A DNA stretch of 64,000 nucleotides from Lachnospiraceae bacterium (lineage in GTDB: Bacteria; Bacillota; Clostridia; Lachnospirales; Lachnospiraceae): positions 1 through 64,000 of the forward strand of contig JAIEFE010000018.1 in NCBI GenBank assembly GCA_029067085.1, written 5' to 3'. Numbering within the stretch: position 1 is the first letter of the stretch; every line of letters starts with the position of its first letter. Positions 62,008-64,000 of the stretch are shown piece after piece. A model generated the notes under the pieces. It had not been told where the DNA came from. It worked only from the letters and a program-made list of their open reading frames with translations, and did no database searches. The position numbers and the translations under genes are program-made.

Positions 62008-64000
62008 CTACATTGTTTCACCCTGATATTTTTCATTTCCAAATGTCATCTCAATCAGTTCGTTCGCAATCTTACCATCCACAATACGCATGAGATTATC
62101 TTCTGCATCCTCTTTTCCCAGGAAATTCATACTTCCATACCAGACCACTTCGTGGTCTATAATGCAATAATGTTCACAATAATCTTCTACAAGATTCATC
62201 TCGAAGCCAGCTCTTTGCATCTGTTCCTGCAACTCCTGCCAGTATGCACTGTCTCCATACCCATAACAGTCCGGTTTCCATGTGACAATGACTATACTAA
62301 TTCCAGCCTCCTGCTTTTCCCTAAGTAAATGAATCATATCATATACTTTTTTAGTACTAATAGCAGGACTGGAAATTATGATCTCTTTCTCTGCAGCTAG
62401 TAAATCATTCCGGTAGATATCTGCGTAATTATCTATGTCAAAAATGGCATGGGCCGTTTGTTTATGTGTGCCAACCCCGGAAAAAATATCGTATCCAATC
62501 TGTTTGTATGCCTTAAGCCTTTTATGGTACATCCTATCAAACATAGATATATGACGATCGACATAATCATATATAATCACGCTTTTCTTGCCATCATAAT
62601 CCCTGTTTAAACGTCCGGCATACTGTTCCACAACGCCCTTCCATGCCACAGGGGTTGCCATGATAAGTGTATCCAGCCTCGGATAATCGAATCCTTCTCC
62701 TATCAGTTTACCTGTTGCAACAAGAATCATGCTTTCCTCCGGCTTGACCTGATCCATCTGTTTTAAAATTTCTTTATGCTCTTTCTTTGAATTCTTGCCG
62801 GACAGTAAAAAGACTTTATCTGCATAGTTAATCAGCCGTTGGTACAATCGCTGCGAATGCTCCACATATTTGGAAAGAACCACCGGTGTCCTTCCATCAT
62901 TCACGCATTGTTTTACATCTCTTATAATTAATTCGTCTCTGTCTTCATTATCACGAATTATTTCATACGCCTCGTTTGGATGCATTTTATCCTGTGAAAA
63001 TCTTGACGCAACCACTCTTGTAAATCGCGGATAAACAAGATGCTCTATCCCCTGCTCCTTTGCCCGGTCCTTTGAAGTATATTGATAACGAATTGGTCCA
63101 AGGAGCATATAATTTATTTTTTCCAGACCATCCCCTCTGAATGGTGTAGCCGTTACTCCATACACATATTTTGCATTTGCTTCCTGTAAAATATCCACTA
63201 TTGTATCCGACGCGGCATGGTGGCACTCATCCACCAATATGAGTCCATACTCTTTTAAGCGCCTATGGTATTCACCATTCTTACAGAGCGAACCAACCAT
63301 CGCGATATCAATGATACCTGTCGTGGAATCATGTGACCCTTGTAATTTCCCAATTATACTTTTTCGTCTCTTCTTACGACCTGTGGGTGTCTCATACTCT
63401 GGAAGTTCCTCATTAATATATAAGAACTTTTCCAGTGCCTCTTTCCATTGTTCCATCAATGCTGATGACTGAAGAAGAATAAGTGTGTTTACCTGCTTTT
63501 TCGCTATAACATTACAGCACACCACCGTCTTTCCAAATGCTGTGGCAGCATTAAGAATTCCGTTGTCAAGTTGAAGAAGCTTTTCAACAGCGGATATCTG
63601 TGATTCTTTTAATTCTCCAATGAATTCCACATGAATCGGCTTTCCTTTGCTCCGCTTATCTTCTATTTCATACTCAATATTGGCTTTTTCACACTCTTCG
63701 ATCATATTTTCCAAAATACCTCTTGGAACTATGATGAATCCACCTTCATCACTTCCCAGATAAATATATCTGTAATTCTCAAAATTAGACAATCCCATAG
63801 CTTGATTTTTATAAAAAACAGGATTGTCAAACGCCGCCATCCTTCTGATTTGATTCTGTATTCTGGGTTGTAAATTCGTTGTATTCACATACACACCGTT
63901 TGACAATGTAATATGCAGAATCCCATCAACATCTTCCTTTTGAAAATGCTTTGCTTTCTCCCATGGCTTTTCATTATTGCTCTCAAAAATATCTTTGTAA
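62008..64000 (-). CDS. TOTE-like DEAD/DEAH helicase with PLD-like C-terminus, 5' end outside window
   Basis: 664 residues are visible and the frame is still open at the window edge (YKDIFESNNEKPWEKAKHFQ). QIRRMAAFDNPVFYKNQAMGL and FIGELKESQISAVEKLL, then AATAFGKTVVCCNVI (Walker A), LILVDECHHAA (DECH), GVTATPFRGDGLEK, LVATGKLIGEGFDYP and VVEQYAGRLNR form a complete SF2 motor. This arrangement matches the TOTE conflict systems, in which an archaeo-eukaryotic primase precedes the helicase; the primase would be outside this window. The C-terminal PLD-like segment has HYCIIDHEVVWYGSMNF, in which the lysine of HxK is cysteine, so its nuclease activity is doubtful. Confidence 0.75.
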   Translation of the reverse strand, partial: YKDIFESNNEKPWEKAKHFQKEDVDGILHITLSNGVYVNTTNLQPRIQNQIRRMAAFDNPVFYKNQAMGLSNFENYRYIYLGSDEGGFIIVPRGILENMIEECEKANIEYEIEDKRSKGKPIHVEFIGELKESQISAVEKLLQLDNGILNAATAFGKTVVCCNVIAKKQVNTLILLQSSALMEQWKEALEKFLYINEELPEYETPTGRKKRRKSIIGKLQGSHDSTTGIIDIAMVGSLCKNGEYHRRLKEYGLILVDECHHAASDTIVDILQEANAKYVYGVTATPFRGDGLEKINYMLLGPIRYQYTSKDRAKEQGIEHLVYPRFTRVVASRFSQDKMHPNEAYEIIRDNEDRDELIIRDVKQCVNDGRTPVVLSKYVEHSQRLYQRLINYADKVFLLSGKNSKKEHKEILKQMDQVKPEESMILVATGKLIGEGFDYPRLDTLIMATPVAWKGVVEQYAGRLNRDYDGKKSVIIYDYVDRHISMFDRMYHKRLKAYKQIGYDIFSGVGTHKQTAHAIFDIDNYADIYRNDLLAAEKEIIISSPAISTKKVYDMIHLLREKQEAGISIVIVTWKPDCYGYGDSAYWQELQEQMQRAGFEMNLVEDYCEHYCIIDHEVVWYGSMNFLGKEDAEDNLMRIVDGKIANELIEMTFGNEKYQGETM

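Noticed and set aside
1..64000. tRNA, rRNA, riboswitch or group II intron signatures
   Set aside because: Looked for conserved T-loop, 16S/23S, and riboswitch motifs by eye; none was convincing. A covariance-model scan would be decisive.

Overview
The window looks like a chromosome segment of a motile, anaerobic gut-type Clostridia, most likely Lachnospiraceae (inference from gene families and neighbourhoods: CD1115-type VirD4, DUF5688, TnpX-type serine recombinase, PadR/permease-prefix/DUF4097 operon, four chemoreceptors). No rRNA, tRNA or CRISPR array was recognised. Most genes are accessory and many small ones carry AGGAGG-type ribosome binding sites.

Layout. 1-14.1 kb: a chemoreceptor, then a patchwork of GNAT acetyltransferases, a helicase-nuclease, a YitT-type membrane protein, a HicAB toxin-antitoxin pair, an AraC/GyrI-like regulator and small enzymes. 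14.1-24.1 kb: a sensory block with three more chemoreceptors, an OmpR-type response regulator, a 7TM-type sensor kinase and, between these two, a large secreted membrane-anchored protein. 24.2-27.8 kb: a PadR - MFS - permease-prefix protein - DUF4097 operon. 28-34.8 kb: a YitT relic, a protein with a C-terminal deaminase-like zinc signature, CPBP protease/XRE pair, a Vat-like acetyltransferase, more GNATs, a DUF4231-like membrane protein and an unknown 344-residue protein.

34,848-52,301: an integrated mobile element of about 17.45 kb, visibly more GC-rich than its flanks. It encodes a large serine recombinase, a P4/D5-type helicase, a winged-helix Rep-like protein, SSB, a secreted repeat protein, DUF5688, a VirD4-type ATPase, a ClpP-like protease and small unknown proteins, but no recognisable relaxase or mating channel. 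Its ends carry a 19-bp sequence in inverted orientation. Joining the flanks restores a reading frame and a dyad site. The element therefore splits a decayed P-loop kinase gene whose tail overlaps the GNAT gene at 34,275-34,772. About 2.3 kb inside the element is repeat-rich non-coding DNA with regularly spaced inverted octamers and an 11-copy iteron-like array.

52.3-64 kb: the kinase relic, a MATE exporter, a HIT protein, then a defence-like cluster on the minus strand: a 1.2k-residue UvrD-type helicase with zinc ribbons, a PIN/UPF0175 pair, a broken 'SWIM-associated'-type gene, and the end of a DEAD/DEAH helicase with a degenerate phospholipase-D domain (TOTE-like), which runs off the window edge. 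Two operons in this cluster share a similar 3' terminator block.
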